Assembly (NCBI GenBank): GCA_963739095.1
Contig: CAVTZF010000023.1
Location: 1-64,000, forward strand
From: JACVRW01 sp963739095
GTDB taxonomy: Bacteria > Actinomycetota > Thermoleophilia > Solirubrobacterales > Thermoleophilaceae
Length of the DNA stretch: 64,000 nt
Reading direction: 5' to 3'
A program made the position numbers and the translations under genes. The notes below the pieces were generated by a model. That model did not search any database. It worked only from the letters and a program-made list of their open reading frames with translations, and was not told where the DNA came from. Of this stretch, positions 46,117 to 58,100 are shown in pieces. Within the stretch, counting starts at the first letter, position 1. Each line of letters opens with the position of its first letter.

Positions 46117-46953
46117 ATGTCCGCCCGGATCATCGACGGGAACGCCGTGGCGCGGCGCGTCAGGGCGCGCGTGGCCGAGGAGGTCGCCGGCCTCGACCGC
46201 AAGCCGGGCCTCGCAACGATCCTCGTCGGGGACGACCCCGCGTCCGCTGTCTACGTGCGCATGAAGCGGGAGGACTCCGCCGAGGTCGGCATCGAGTCCT
46301 TCCACCACGAACCGGGTGGCGACGTCGCGCCGGACGAGCTCGCCGCCCTGATCCGCTCGCTGAACGACGACGAGCGGGTGAACGGGATCCTGCTGCAACT
46401 GCCGCTGCCCGATCACCTCGACCAGGACGAGTTCATCGGCCTGATCGACCCCGGCAAGGACGTCGACGGGCTCACCACCGCCAACGCCGGCCTCCTGATG
46501 CACGACCGGCCCGAGGCGCTCGTGCCCTGCACACCGGCGGGTGTCATGGAGCTGCTCGCCGAGGCCGGGGTCGAGCTGCAGGGCGCCCGCGCGGTCGTCA
46601 TCGGGCGGTCGATCCTGGTCGGCAAGCCGCTCGTCCAGCTGCTGCTGAAGGCCAACGCCACCGTCACGCACTGCCACTCGCGCACGCGCGACCTGCCCTC
46701 CGTCTGCCGCGAGGCGGACGTCCTGATTGCGGCCGTCGGCTCGCCGGGGCTGGTGACGGGCGACATGGTCCGCGAGGGCGCCACCGTGATCGACGTCGGC
46801 ACGAACCGCACCGACGCCGGGCTCGTCGGGGACGTCGACTTCGAGGCTGCGCGCGAGCGGGCCGGAGCGATAACGCCGGTGCCCGGAGGCGTCGGGCCGA
46901 TGACGCGCGCGATGCTGCTCGTCAACACCCTCAAGGCCGCCAAGGCGACTTAG
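46117..46953 (+). CDS. folD: methylene-tetrahydrofolate dehydrogenase/cyclohydrolase
   Basis: A 278-residue bifunctional one-carbon enzyme: ATILVGDDPASAVYVRMKRE, GILLQLPLPDHLD, PGKDVDGLTTANAG, ALVPCTPAGVMELL, VVIGRSILVGKPLVQLLLKA and ITPVPGGVGPMTRAMLL. In the usual YVxxKxKxCexxG box the first Lys is present (VRMKREDSAE) but the family's Cys is replaced. The frame is clean and length normal. Confidence 0.95.
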   Translation: MSARIIDGNAVARRVRARVAEEVAGLDRKPGLATILVGDDPASAVYVRMKREDSAEVGIESFHHEPGGDVAPDELAALIRSLNDDERVNGILLQLPLPDHLDQDEFIGLIDPGKDVDGLTTANAGLLMHDRPEALVPCTPAGVMELLAEAGVELQGARAVVIGRSILVGKPLVQLLLKANATVTHCHSRTRDLPSVCREADVLIAAVGSPGLVTGDMVREGATVIDVGTNRTDAGLVGDVDFEAARERAGAITPVPGGVGPMTRAMLLVNTLKAAKAT

Positions 46954-47024
46954 CGCGGCCGCTTGTCGATTAGTGCCCGGCTCGTTCGACGTCTGGGTAC
47001 ATGACAAGCAAAGGAGGAATCGAC

Positions 47025-47585
47025 ATGGGACGCATCGTGGTAACCGAGTTCATCTCGCTGGACGGGGTCGTGGAGGATCCCGGCGGCTCCGAGGACTTCA
47101 AGCACGGCGGCTGGAGCTTCGAGTACTCGCGCGGCGACGAGGGCGACAGGTTCAAGCTCGACGAGACGATGGCGAGCGACGCGCTGCTCCTCGGCCGCAA
47201 GACCTACGAGGGCTTCGCGGACGCATGGCCCCAGCGTGACGGCGAGTTCGCCGACAAGTTCAACAACATGCCCAAGTACGTGGTGTCGTCGACGCTGACC
47301 GAACCGGAGTGGACCAACTCGACGGTGCTCGACGGCGACGTGGCCGACGCGGTGGCGCGTCTCAAGGAGGACCACGACGGCGACATCGTCGTCCACGGCA
47401 GCGTCCAGCTCGCCCAGGAGCTGCTCGAGAACGACCTGGTCGACGAGCTGCGGCTGATGGTCTTCCCGGTGGTGCTCGGCAGCGGCAAGCAGCTGTGGGG
47501 CGAGACGAGCGACAAGAAGGGCTTGAAGCTCGTCGACTCGAAGGTCGTTGGCGACGGCGTGGCGATCCTGGTGTACGGCCGCTAG
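47025..47585 (+). CDS. dihydrofolate-reductase-like (RibD C-terminal domain) protein
   Basis: A 186-residue protein: RIVVTEFISLDGVVEDPGG, LLLGRKTYEGFADAWP, KYVVSSTLTEPEWTNSTVL, IVVHGSVQLAQELLENDLVD and LMVFPVVLGSGKQLW. This is the stand-alone RibD_C/YwjB-like family, not DHFR proper. The ATG at 47025 has AAGGAGG six bases upstream, which rules out the frame's earlier ATG at 47001. Reductase on an unknown substrate. Confidence 0.9.
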   Translation: MGRIVVTEFISLDGVVEDPGGSEDFKHGGWSFEYSRGDEGDRFKLDETMASDALLLGRKTYEGFADAWPQRDGEFADKFNNMPKYVVSSTLTEPEWTNSTVLDGDVADAVARLKEDHDGDIVVHGSVQLAQELLENDLVDELRLMVFPVVLGSGKQLWGETSDKKGLKLVDSKVVGDGVAILVYGR

Positions 47586-49303
47586 CCCGGGAGGACGCTG
47601 CCGGCAAGGTCGATGACGGAGCGCGGGTCGACGTCGTAGCGGCGCTCGTAGTCCCTGGCCGCGTCGTCATCGACCATCGCCAGCACGAGTTCCTCGCGCG
47701 ACGACCCCACCCGGCAGGCGACCTCGTCGACTGCGACGAGCGCGGCGTCCTGGAGGAATCCGGTGATGCCGCCGCTGCCTGGGTTGTCGCGGTCCTCGCA
47801 TGGATCTTGGATCACGACCTCGGGCGGACTGTCGCTGTTGGCGGCGAGGGCGTAGCCCCCGACCGCCAGGGCTGCGACGACGGTGGCCCCGACGGCCAGC
47901 GCCGGCCGGAGACCCGCGAGGCTGTACCCGAGTGCGACCGGGACGAGCAGCGCGGCCGCCAGCAGCGCCAACCCGGCACCGACCAGGAAGGCCGTCGCGA
48001 AGCCGTCGTTGACACCGGCGACCAGCACCTCGTCGGCGCGCTGCGCGAGCTGGTCGTAGTCGTCGCGTTCGTCCTCATCCACCTCCGATCGCCCGTCCGC
48101 GAAGACCTGCTCGAGCCCGCCGCGCGGGTCCTCCGTCTCGACGCTCTCGGACAGCTTCGGAGCGATGTCGAGCTTCACGCGCGGGTCGATCGGCGCGTCG
48201 AGGATGATCGCGGCTCCGCGCTCGCGTGTCTCCGCAAGCGTGCTGTCGAGCTCGTTCTGCGCGATCGGCGCGAGGATCAGCAGCACGAGCGCAATACCGA
48301 CGTGTCTGATCGACAGCAGGCGCGCAGCGTCGCGGCCGTTCCGCTCGGGCAGCAGGCGCCCGCTGAGCGCGGGCAGGGCGAGCCCGATCCCCGCGCCGAC
48401 GGCCAGCTGGGGCGGGATCGTCCAGGCGACCGACGCGGTCGGGAGGAAGGCCAGGCCCGCGCTGCCCGCCGCGACGAGCAGGGCGCCCCCCGCGGCGTGC
48501 GCGCCCGGCGAGCCGCGCAGCGGCACCATCGCGAGCGCCGCGAGCGGCATCACGGTCACCGCGAGCGCCGCCGTGAGCGGCTCGATGCCCCAGCCGCTGA
48601 TCAGCAGCAGCACCGTGAGGAACAGCGCCGCCGTCGCCGCACCGGAGACGAGCCCGAGTGCGATCGCCCGGCCGAGCGCCCAGCGCGGGCGCACGACGCC
48701 CTCGGCCTCGACGTCGTGCCACGCCCGCCGGCGCCGTGGCGGCGGGCGCTCGCCGGCCGGGACGGCGCGGTCGAGCTCGTCACGCGCGGTCAGGCAGCCG
48801 GGCAGCGCGAGCAGGGCGGCCGGCGCCTGGATCAGGAAGATGGAGCGCCACCCGAAGGCCTGCGTGAGCGCGCCGCCGATCGCCGGTCCGGCGGCCGTCC
48901 CGAGGAGCACCGCCAGCTGCCAGGCCCGGCGGCCGCGCTCCTCGCTCGAGAGCAGGACGTATGCGGTCACGAGGAGCGCGGCGCCGCCCAGGGCCTGCAC
49001 GCCGCGGGCGATCAGCAGCACGTCAAGCGTGTCCGCCAGACCACAGGCGAGCGAGCCGCCCGCGAACAGCGCCACGCCGGAGAGCCCGACGGCACGCGTG
49101 CCGGCGCGCCGCCAGAGCCACTCCGCGGCCGGCAGCGCGAGCGCGAGCACGATGGCGTACACGCCGAGCACGGCCGCGACGCCGGCGACGTCCGTGTTGA
49201 GCTCGCGCAGGATCGGCGGGAGCGCGAGCGCCACGATCGCCGTGTCGGCGAGTGCCATGAAGGCGATGCCGGCCACCGGCAGGCGAAGCGGCGCGATCCT
49301 CAT
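47582..49303 (-). CDS. MFS transporter with long C-terminal soluble region
   Basis: A 573-residue transporter of the 14-helix DHA2-type shape: LADTAIVALALPPILRELN in helix 1, RGVQALGGAALLVTAYVLLS in motif-C position, GWRSIFLIQAPAALLALPG. Unusually it has a roughly 90-residue hydrophilic insert (NELDSTLAETRERGAAIILD to QRADEVLVAGVND) before the last helices and a 95-residue soluble tail (VVIQDPCEDRDNPGSGGITG ...). Its stop shares CTAG with the convergent reductase gene. Probably a proton-coupled exporter; substrate unknown. Confidence 0.85.
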   Translation of the reverse strand: MRIAPLRLPVAGIAFMALADTAIVALALPPILRELNTDVAGVAAVLGVYAIVLALALPAAEWLWRRAGTRAVGLSGVALFAGGSLACGLADTLDVLLIARGVQALGGAALLVTAYVLLSSEERGRRAWQLAVLLGTAAGPAIGGALTQAFGWRSIFLIQAPAALLALPGCLTARDELDRAVPAGERPPPRRRRAWHDVEAEGVVRPRWALGRAIALGLVSGAATAALFLTVLLLISGWGIEPLTAALAVTVMPLAALAMVPLRGSPGAHAAGGALLVAAGSAGLAFLPTASVAWTIPPQLAVGAGIGLALPALSGRLLPERNGRDAARLLSIRHVGIALVLLILAPIAQNELDSTLAETRERGAAIILDAPIDPRVKLDIAPKLSESVETEDPRGGLEQVFADGRSEVDEDERDDYDQLAQRADEVLVAGVNDGFATAFLVGAGLALLAAALLVPVALGYSLAGLRPALAVGATVVAALAVGGYALAANSDSPPEVVIQDPCEDRDNPGSGGITGFLQDAALVAVDEVACRVGSSREELVLAMVDDDAARDYERRYDVDPRSVIDLAGSVLPG

Positions 49304-49590
49304 CGCAGGGAATGATGGCTGCCCGCCGCGGCCGCGGTCGTACGGATAACCGAACCCGACGAGGTCGGGATACCCCCATAGGCCGGCGCGCGGGCCGCTG
49401 CGAGCCTGCAGGACGAGCTCGGGTGTAGCGGACCTGGCGGGCCGCTGTCGAACCCCGCCCGAGCCGCCCGCGCGGGGCCGCCACTCCCTCGTAGGCGCAT
49501 CCCGCGCACCCGGCCCGCCGGATCCCGGCGCATCCCCTGCCGCCGGGGGACCGGCGGGGCCGGGACCCCTCGGGGCTACGCTGCCGCCCG

Positions 49591-50085
49591 ATGGACCTGC
49601 GCAGGCTGCGCATCGGCGAGTGGATCACTGCGATCTCCGGGGTCGTGCTGCTCGCGTCCCTGTTCGCCCCCTGGTACGGGGCCGAGGACGTGCCCGCGAC
49701 GAGCGGCTTCGAGTCGCTCGCCGTCCTCGACATCGTGCTCGCGCTCGTCGCGGCGGTGGCCGTCGCGCTGCTGATCATCACCGCCGCTCAGCGTCTGCCG
49801 GCGGTGCCGCTGACTTTCAACACGCTCGTCTGCTTCAGCGGTCTGCTGGCGGTGGTGCTCGTCGTGATCCGCGTGCTCGACCTCCCCGACGATGCAAGCG
49901 CCCGCGAGTGGGGCCTGTGGCTCGGGCTGGCCGGTGCGCTCGGAATCGTCGTCGGGTCGCTGATCGCGCTGCGCGACGAGCGCCCGTCACGGCCCGGTCG
50001 GCCGACGGACCTGAGCGGCCGTCCGGTCCCGCCGCCCGCGGAGATCGAGACGATCCCGGCGCCGCGGCCCGAAGCCGGCGGGTGA
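49591..50085 (+). CDS. four-helix membrane protein of unknown function
   Basis: A 164-residue protein with four hydrophobic segments (WITAISGVVLLASLFAPWYG, VLDIVLALVAAVAVALLIIT, LVCFSGLLAVVLVVIRVL, LGLAGALGIVVGSLIAL) and a Pro-rich cytoplasmic tail (PPPAEIETIPAPRPEAGG). It resembles DUF-type actinobacterial proteins. The 287 bases before it hold no gene I can support. gatC follows 30 bases later. Confidence 0.7.
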   Translation: MDLRRLRIGEWITAISGVVLLASLFAPWYGAEDVPATSGFESLAVLDIVLALVAAVAVALLIITAAQRLPAVPLTFNTLVCFSGLLAVVLVVIRVLDLPDDASAREWGLWLGLAGALGIVVGSLIALRDERPSRPGRPTDLSGRPVPPPAEIETIPAPRPEAGG

Positions 50086-50115
50086 CGTTCGCGCCGCCGA
50101 CCTACAATCGCGCCG

Positions 50116-50403
50116 ATGATCGACCGCGCCCAGGTGCTCCACGTGGCGAAGCTCGCCCGCCTCAAGTTCAGCGAGGAGGAGATCGAGCGGCTCCAGCCCG
50201 AGCTCTCCAAGATCCTCGAGCACGTCGAGCAGATGGAGCGGCTCGACCTGGAGGGCGTCGAGCCCACCTCGCACGTGGTCGAGCTGCAGAACGTGCTGCG
50301 CGAGGACGTCCCGCGCCCGTGCCTGCCGAGGGAGCGGGCGCTCGAGCAAGCTCCTGATGTGGCCGACGGGGGCTTCCGGGTGCCGAGCCCGGGGACGTCG
50401 TGA
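50116..50403 (+). CDS. gatC: Asp-tRNA(Asn)/Glu-tRNA(Gln) amidotransferase subunit C
   Basis: A 95-residue GatC: VLHVAKLARLKFSEEEIERL at the N-terminus and LRFDV-type C-part (ADGGFRVPSP). It wraps around GatA-GatB. Overlaps gatA by GTGA. Confidence 0.93.
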   Translation: MIDRAQVLHVAKLARLKFSEEEIERLQPELSKILEHVEQMERLDLEGVEPTSHVVELQNVLREDVPRPCLPRERALEQAPDVADGGFRVPSPGTS

Positions 50404-51793
50404 GCGAGCTGCTCGAGCTCACCGCGGCGCAGCAGGCCGAGCTCCTGCGGAGCGGCGAGGTATCGGCCGCGGAGCTGTTCGAGTTCTGGCGCGGCCGCGC
50501 CGCCGGCGACGAGCTCGGCGCGTACCTGTGGGTCGCCGAGGAGCCTCCCGCGGAGATGGGTGAGCTGCCGCCGTTCGCCGCCAAGGATCTCTTCTGCGTC
50601 GAGGGCGTCCCGAGCAGCGCCGGCTCGCGCATCCTCGAGGGCTACCGGCCGCCCTACACCGCCACGAGCGTCCGCAACCTCCAGGCGGCCGGCGCAGCGG
50701 TGCTCGGCAAGACGAACCAGGACGAGTTCGCGATGGGCTCGTCGAACGAGAACTCGGGCTTCGGCCCGGTGCAGAACCCGTGGGACCGCACGCGCGTCCC
50801 GGGCGGCTCGAGCGGCGGCAGCGCCGCCGCCGTGGCCGCGGGCTACGCGCCCTGGGCGATCGGCACCGACACGGGCGGCTCGATCCGCCAGCCCGCCTCG
50901 CTCTGCGGGATCGTCGGGCTAAAGCCCACCTACGGCGCCATCTCGCGCTACGGGATGATCGCCTTCGCCTCCTCGCTCGACCAGTGTGGGCCGCTCACGC
51001 GCGACGTCACCGATGCCGCCCTCATGTTGCGCATCCTCCAGGGCCGCGATCCCTGCGACTCGACCTCGATCGGCATCCCGGGCGAGATCCCGCTGCCGAT
51101 CGCGGAGGGGCTCGACGGCCTGCGCTTCGGCGTCTGGGGGCTCGACGAGGAGGGTCTCGAGCCGGGCGTGGCGGCCGTCGTGCGCGACACGCTGGCGAAG
51201 ATCGAGGAGCTGGGCGGCGCCGTGGAGCCGGTCGAGATGCCGAACTCCGGGCTCGGCCTGTCCGCCTACTACGTGATCGCCCCGGCCGAGGCGAGCGCCA
51301 ACCTGGCCCGCTACGACGGTGTGCGCTACGGGCTGCGCTCCGGGAACGGCGACCTCACCGAGATGTACGAGCAGACCCGGCACGACGGCTTCGGCGACGA
51401 GGTCAAGCGGCGCATCATGATCGGCACCTACGCGCTCTCGTCCGGCTACTACGAGGCCTACTACGGCAAGGCCCAGAAGGTCCGCACGAGGATCGTCGAG
51501 GACTTCCGCGCCGCCTTCGAGAAGGTGGACTTCCTCGTCACCCCGACATCGCCGACGGTCGCCTTCAAGCTCGGCGAGCGCACGGCGGATCCGATCGCCA
51601 TGTACCTGTCCGACTACTTCACCGTGCCGATGCCGCTCGCCGGCACGCCGGCCATCTCGATCCCGGCGGGCCTCAGCGAGGGCCTGCCCGTCGGCTTCCA
51701 GATCGCCGGTCCGGCGTTCAGCGAGGCTCGGATCCTCGACGCGGCCTACGCGCTCGAACAGGCGATCGGCTTCGAGGGGGTGCCCGTGCCGTC

Positions 51794-51797
<4 letters not shown>
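50400..51797 (+). CDS. gatA: Asp/Glu-tRNA amidotransferase subunit A
   Basis: The glutaminase subunit, 465 residues. The amidase signature triad is visible: Lys in FAAKDLFCVEGVP, cis-Ser and nucleophile Ser in PGGSSGGSAAAVAAG and GTDTGGSIRQPASLCG. YGAISRYGMIAFASSLDQCG and the C-terminal GLPVGFQIAGPAFSE are typical. The start is GTG at 50400. Confidence 0.96.
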
Positions 51798-53236
<1,439 letters not shown>

Positions 53237-53248
53237 GACCCGGCGCGG

Positions 53249-53270
53249 GCGGGTCGCCGGAGCGACCCGC
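53249..53270. terminator. 9-bp hairpin between convergent genes
   Basis: GCGGGTCGC, tetraloop CGGA, GCGACCCGC is a perfect 9-bp stem in the 47-base gap between gatB and the convergent haloperoxidase-family gene. It can terminate transcription from both sides. No T-run. Confidence 0.75.
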
Positions 53271-53283
53271 CTTGCCGGGGGTG

Positions 53284-54522
53284 TCAGCGGTGCCGGGGCT
53301 CGAAGTAGCGCTGCCCGACGTAGCGGGCCACCTGACTACCGATCCGCTCACCCTGCTCGTCCGCGGTCCGGAAGTGGATCCCGGACCACACCCGGGCGTC
53401 GACCACGTCGTCGATCGCCTGGGAGAAGCGGGTGAACTCACGCGTGCCGGCGGCGTTCGTGTCGCTCCACGCCACCTTGTCGGTGCCGAAGAACTGCTGG
53501 AGCGTTTTCACGATCGAGCCGCTGAAGCCGGTGTGCCCCGAGGGGTGCTCCGGATACGGCGGCGTCGGGATCAGCGGCAGCCACGCGGAATCCGGCTCGG
53601 TGCGCGAGTTGCCGTCCGCGCCGGCCTCCTGGATCGCCGTGATCGGCCGCCAGAACGACCAGTGCGCCTTGTCGTCCCAGACGCTGATCAGCGCGTCCGT
53701 CGCGGTCATGTAGAGCACCGCGAAGAAGCGGGCGTTGTCGACGAGCGACAGCCCCTGCTGTGCCGACAGCGTGCGGAACGTGCGGTTCCAGGTCACCGGC
53801 GGGTTCTCCGCCCAGTAGCGGGCGGCCAGCGTCTGCTCGGGCGTGCGCCCACTGTCGGTCGCCGCGCCGAGGACCTTGACCTCCTCGAACTCACGGGCGT
53901 ACTTGCGGCTCGCGAGCGGTAGCGGCCCCTCGGAACGGAACTGGGACGAGCTCCGGATGAAGAACGGCTCCACGTCCCTGAGCCAGCCATTCGGGTCGTT
54001 CGCGAACATCGGCAGCACCGGCCGCCACACGCCGGGACCGGTCCCCGAGGGGAAGCCGGGGGCGCCGAAGCGGCCGTCCTCCGTCCGCGCCGCGATCATC
54101 GCGGCGGCAGCCGCCTCGCCGACGGCGATCCCGCGCTTCTTCGAGCGTCCATCCGGGATCGGGGCCAACGACGTCGCCAGCTGCGCGTCCAGCGCCGCCT
54201 GCTGCGCCGGCACGAGGTGGACGAGCACATGATGGGCGGCCGTGGCCGCCGCCGCGTCCTTGGAGTCGGTCGGCCTACCGACCTTCGGCGAGAGCAGATA
54301 GCCCTCGTGGCCGCCGTCGATGGCGTTAACGGCGTCGTAGACGGCGCCGTGCACCATCGCCAGATGCGGCACGGTGATCTGCGGCGGCTGCAGCGGAGGC
54401 GCGGTGCCGATCAGCGCGTTTGCCGCGGTCAGGTTCCAGTCGCTCACGGTGTCCGCCCGGGCGGGTGCCGCGGCGACTGCGAGCAGCGCCGCGAGCGCCG
54501 CGAGCAGCCCGGTTCTGCGCAA
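53284..54522 (-). CDS. secreted vanadium-dependent haloperoxidase / PAP2-type phosphatase family protein
   Basis: A 412-residue exported protein (signal GLLAALAALLAVAAAPARA). The vanadate/phosphate site is visible in three parts: KAHWSFWRPITA (K-x6-RP), PEHPSGHTGFSG (PSGH) and ARVWSGIHFRTADEQG (R-x5-H). Such actinobacterial homologues may be haloperoxidases or acid phosphatases. The frame begins at TTG 54522 without a ribosome site; an ATG at 54538 preceded by AGGTGAG is off by one frame, so one base may be wrong here. Confidence 0.85.
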   Translation of the reverse strand: MRRTGLLAALAALLAVAAAPARADTVSDWNLTAANALIGTAPPLQPPQITVPHLAMVHGAVYDAVNAIDGGHEGYLLSPKVGRPTDSKDAAAATAAHHVLVHLVPAQQAALDAQLATSLAPIPDGRSKKRGIAVGEAAAAAMIAARTEDGRFGAPGFPSGTGPGVWRPVLPMFANDPNGWLRDVEPFFIRSSSQFRSEGPLPLASRKYAREFEEVKVLGAATDSGRTPEQTLAARYWAENPPVTWNRTFRTLSAQQGLSLVDNARFFAVLYMTATDALISVWDDKAHWSFWRPITAIQEAGADGNSRTEPDSAWLPLIPTPPYPEHPSGHTGFSGSIVKTLQQFFGTDKVAWSDTNAAGTREFTRFSQAIDDVVDARVWSGIHFRTADEQGERIGSQVARYVGQRYFEPRHR

Positions 54523-54552
54523 GCGTCGTCGTGGTCATCTCGCTCACCTGCC

Positions 54553-55014
54553 TCACGCGCTCGCGGGACGGCCGCGCGGAGGCCTCCGCAGGCCGAGCGT
54601 CGCCATGAGCACGAGCGAGAGGGCGCCCGCGGCGATCGCTCCGATGGCGGCCGAGACGAAGTCGAACCCGGAGGGCTCTGACGGCTCGTCCGCCACCGGC
54701 TGCTGCGCGAGCGTCGGGCTGGTAGCCCTCGGCCGCGTCGACCGTATCGGGCATGCGCAGGTCCTGCGATCGCAGCGAGCTCAGACGGCCCGCCCGCCTC
54801 CGGGCGGCGTCGACCGCGTCCGGGGAGCGCAGGTCCTGATACTCCTCGGCCGCCGAGACCGCGATCGAGGAAGGCGGCGGCGGAACGTAGTCGGGCTCGC
54901 CGTGCCGGCTGCTGCGCCGTAGTGGGCCGAAGCGCCGGACACGACCAGCGCGCTCGCGAGGGCCGCACCGGCGAGCGCAGTGGCCAGGCGAGTCTTGAAT
55001 GCGGGGGAGAACAT
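54553..55014 (-). pseudogene. exported PPPPSSIA-family protein, frame disrupted (homologue of 22147-22632)
   Basis: The ATG at 55014 has AAAGGAG upstream and starts a signal peptide (LATALAGAALASALVVSGAS). The next part, PDYVPPPPSSIAVSAAEEYQ, DLRSPDAVDAARRRAG and DLRMPDTVDAAEGYQP, lies in another frame. The end, TLAQQPVADEPSEPSGFDF and a membrane helix AIGAIAAGALSLVLMATLGL, is back in the first frame. So there are two compensating shifts (near 54900 and 54720). The layout (signal, PPPPSSIA, DxRSPDAVDAA repeats, anchor, basic end) equals the gene at 22147. Either two sequence errors or a decayed gene. Confidence 0.7.
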
Positions 55015-55076
55015 CTGCCGCTCCTTTCTGTGGCGACCGCCGGCTGCGGTCGATCGCCGCCAGAGTCCGGCAGGCC

Positions 55077-55095
55077 GGTAACGTGAGCCCGGTAA
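55077..55095 (-). promoter_or_regulatory. TTACCGG direct repeat upstream of exported protein gene
   Basis: On the minus strand TTACCGG occurs twice, 14 bases apart, between the WD40 gene end and the ATG at 55014. It echoes the TTACC repeat at 22044-22060 before the related gene. Candidate regulator site; could be chance. Confidence 0.3.
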
Positions 55096-55103
55096 TTCCG
55101 CTC

Positions 55104-58100
55104 TCAGCTCGGCGCTGCAGACCGCTTGGTAGGGCCGTTCCGGCAGCACTTCGCTCCACTCCGCCTGGGTGAGCTCACGCCCGGCCACGAGGCACGCATG
55201 CCGCTTCCAGGCCTCGTGCGACATGTCGAAGCTGATCCCCTCTCCGCGGCTCGAAACCGCAAACAGCCGCGAGCCGTCCGGGCTGAGCGCAACCGACGCG
55301 AAGGTGTTCGGAGCGAACTCGAGCGGCGCGCCGATCTGCGCCTGGCGCTCGACGTCCCAGAGGACGACCCGACCGTCGGCGCCCGAGGTCACGAGCGTCT
55401 TGCCGTCGGGCGTGAACGCGCCGAAGGTGATCCGCCCGGTGTGGGCGCCCTCGAGCGGCTGGCCGACCGCGCCTCCAGTGAATCGGTCGAGAACAGCCGT
55501 CCGGTCCCGTTGTACTGGCCGAGCAAAGAGCAGCTCGCCGTCCGGGCGAGAAGACGACCGAGCGCGAGTAGTCGCCCTCGCCAGAGCCGCCACCCGAGAC
55601 GCTCGATCAGCCTGCCCTGTGCTCGCGTCGCGGATCTCGGTGCCTCGCTCCTGCGTAGCTGCGGCGAGCAGCCGGCCGTCGGGGCTGTAGGCGAGCAGGT
55701 TGGCGGCCGTCTGGGCGCGGAAATCGGTGAGCGTGCGCGAGCGCAGGTCCCACACGCGCAGTGGCCGAGGCTTACCCGACAAGGTCTCCTCGGAGGCGAT
55801 CGCCTCAACGCCGGCGAGCCGCGCGCCGTCCGGCGAGAACGCGAGCGCCTGGGAGACGTTCCGCATCCCCTCGAGCTCGCCGGCGGGCGCGAGCGTCTGC
55901 GGGTTCCAGAGCGTCACGCGGCCGCCCTTCCCGGTCACGGCCAGCAGGCGCCCGTCCGGGCTGAACGCGACCGAGGCGGCGTAGTCATCGAGGGCCTGGA
56001 TCCTCGCGCGCCGCTGCAGGGTCCGCGTGTCCAGCAGGTCAACTGTGCCGTCGCTGTGAGTGAACGCCAGCGTGCGCCCGTTGGGGCTGACCGCGATTCC
56101 CCGCGGCGTCGTGGTTCACCTTGAAGCGGGGACCGACGGCGAAGCGCCGATCGAGCCGGGTGTTTCCGGCGAGGTCCCAGAGGATCACCCGCGTGTCGTT
56201 CGAGCCCGTGAGCAGCGTTCGCCCATCGGGCGAGATGTCGAGGCCGTTGATCTCGCGCACATGTCCCGGGAGCCGCTGAGCGATCGTCCCCCGCTCGACG
56301 TCCCAGACGTACAACCTGCCCGCCTGCGTCCGCCGTCACGAGACGCCGGCCGTCGGGGGTGAACTCGATTCTGATCGATGCTGTCGTCGTGGCGCCCGCT
56401 GAAGGGCCGGACGTCACCGCTCGCGAGGTCGAGCAGCCGCAGCTCGCCGGACTCCGTTGTCAGCGCGAACGCGGTCCCGTCCGGGCTGACCGCCCCCGCG
56501 TCGCCCCCGACCGGCCAGGAGCGAACCACGCGAAGCGTCTCCGTGTCGAGCTGCCAGGTCCTGTCGTCACCGGCGCTCGTGAGGAAGAGGCTGCGGCGAT
56601 CGGCCGTCTCGGACCCGTAGAAGGACGTCGCGAAGCGCGCCCACGCGCAGACGCCCGGTCGAGCTCGCCGCTCTGCCGGTCCACGCGGTACACCGGTGCC
56701 GCCGGAGCATCGGGGTAGCTGCTGCTCACCGGACGCGCGAGCAGCTCCTGATCATTGGGCGGGAAGAGGACGTCCACGTATGTGAAACCCGCCGGCTCGC
56801 TCGAGACGCCGGCAGCTCCACGTGCAGCGTCCGCCTGGCGGAGCGCACGCTCGATCAGGTCGAACTTCGGCCGCGCGGAGTCGGCCATGTCCATGTAGCT
56901 GACCGCGAGCGTGCGTCGATCCGGTGAGAAGCGCACGTTCTGGACCAGGCCCGACGCGGATCCGGTACGGCCGGGTAACGGGGCGGCGGGTGGCGGCGTC
57001 GATAGATGTTGACGGCGCCGCTCTCGTCGCCCGTGGCGATCAGCTCGCCGTCCGGGCTGACAGCGACGCCGTACACCATCCAGCCGTAGTCGATCACCCC
57101 GAGCGCAGCCGGGTTGCGCAGCAGCACGGAGAGCATGTTGCCGAGGGTCGCCGGTGACTCGTCGAGCTCGACGGCCGTGCGCGTTCGCAGCAGGGCCTGG
57201 TCGAGGCGCTCCTCGCCGAGTGCCTCGACGCCGAGCCGCTGCGCGTCGGCGACGCGCGCGGCGTCACGAGCCTCGCCGCGCTGGTTTAGGGCGACGACGC
57301 CCGCGACCAGCGCGAGCAGCGAGCAGCGCGGCGAGGCCGGCGAGCAGGCGCACGCAGCCGGCGATTCGTGCGCCGCTGATGCTCCGCCTCGTGCTCCGCC
57401 TCCGCGCGGCTCTCGTCGAGGAAGGCGCGCTCGAGCTCGTTGAGGTCGCGCTCGTGGCCGGCGGCCCAGTCGAGCGCGGACGCGAGCCGCGCCCCGCGGT
57501 AGAGCTCGCCGGGGTCGCGGCCGCGGAGGCCCAGTCACGCGCCGCGTGGATCAGGTGCTGGTGGAGCCGACGCCCCTCCGCGTCCTCCTCGAGCCACTCG
57601 CGTAGCCGGGGCCACTCGCTCAGGAGCGCTTCGTGGGCGACCTCGACTGTGCCCTCGTCTGCCGTGACGAGCCGGCTGTCGGTGAGTGCGGCCAGCGCGG
57701 CCGCCGCCTGCTCGTCGCGTTCGAGCTCGAGCTCGTCCAGTGGCACCCGCCGGCGCACGAAGGCGTCCTCCTGCTCGCCGGCGTCGGCGAGTCGCAGGAG
57801 GATGCGGCGCGCAGAGCGGCGCTCGTCAGCGGACAGCCGAGCGTAGGTTGCCTCCGCAAGCCGACCGACCGCGCCGCGCACGCCGCCGGTGCGCTCGTAG
57901 GCAGCGCGTCGCATCACGCGGCCGTCGCGCTCACGCCATTGCTCGAGCAGCGCGGCGGACAGCAGCGGCAGCCCGCCCGGCTCGTCGAGGACGTCGCCGA
58001 TGAGTGCGTCGGTGAGCGAGGGCTCGACCCGCAGCCCGACCAGCCGGGCGGGCTCGACGATCGCCCGCCGCAGCTCGTCGCGCCTCATCGGCCCCACGAG

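Noticed and set aside
49304..49590. A tRNA-like GGTTCGA motif on the minus strand in the gap before 49591
   Set aside because: The flanking bases do not pair as a T-arm and no acceptor or anticodon arm can be drawn.
54326..55159. A single 277-codon minus-strand gene across the end of the WD40 gene and the exported protein
   Set aside because: It joins parts of two different genes by chance frames; only its PPPPSSIA portion is real and belongs to the 54553-55014 gene.
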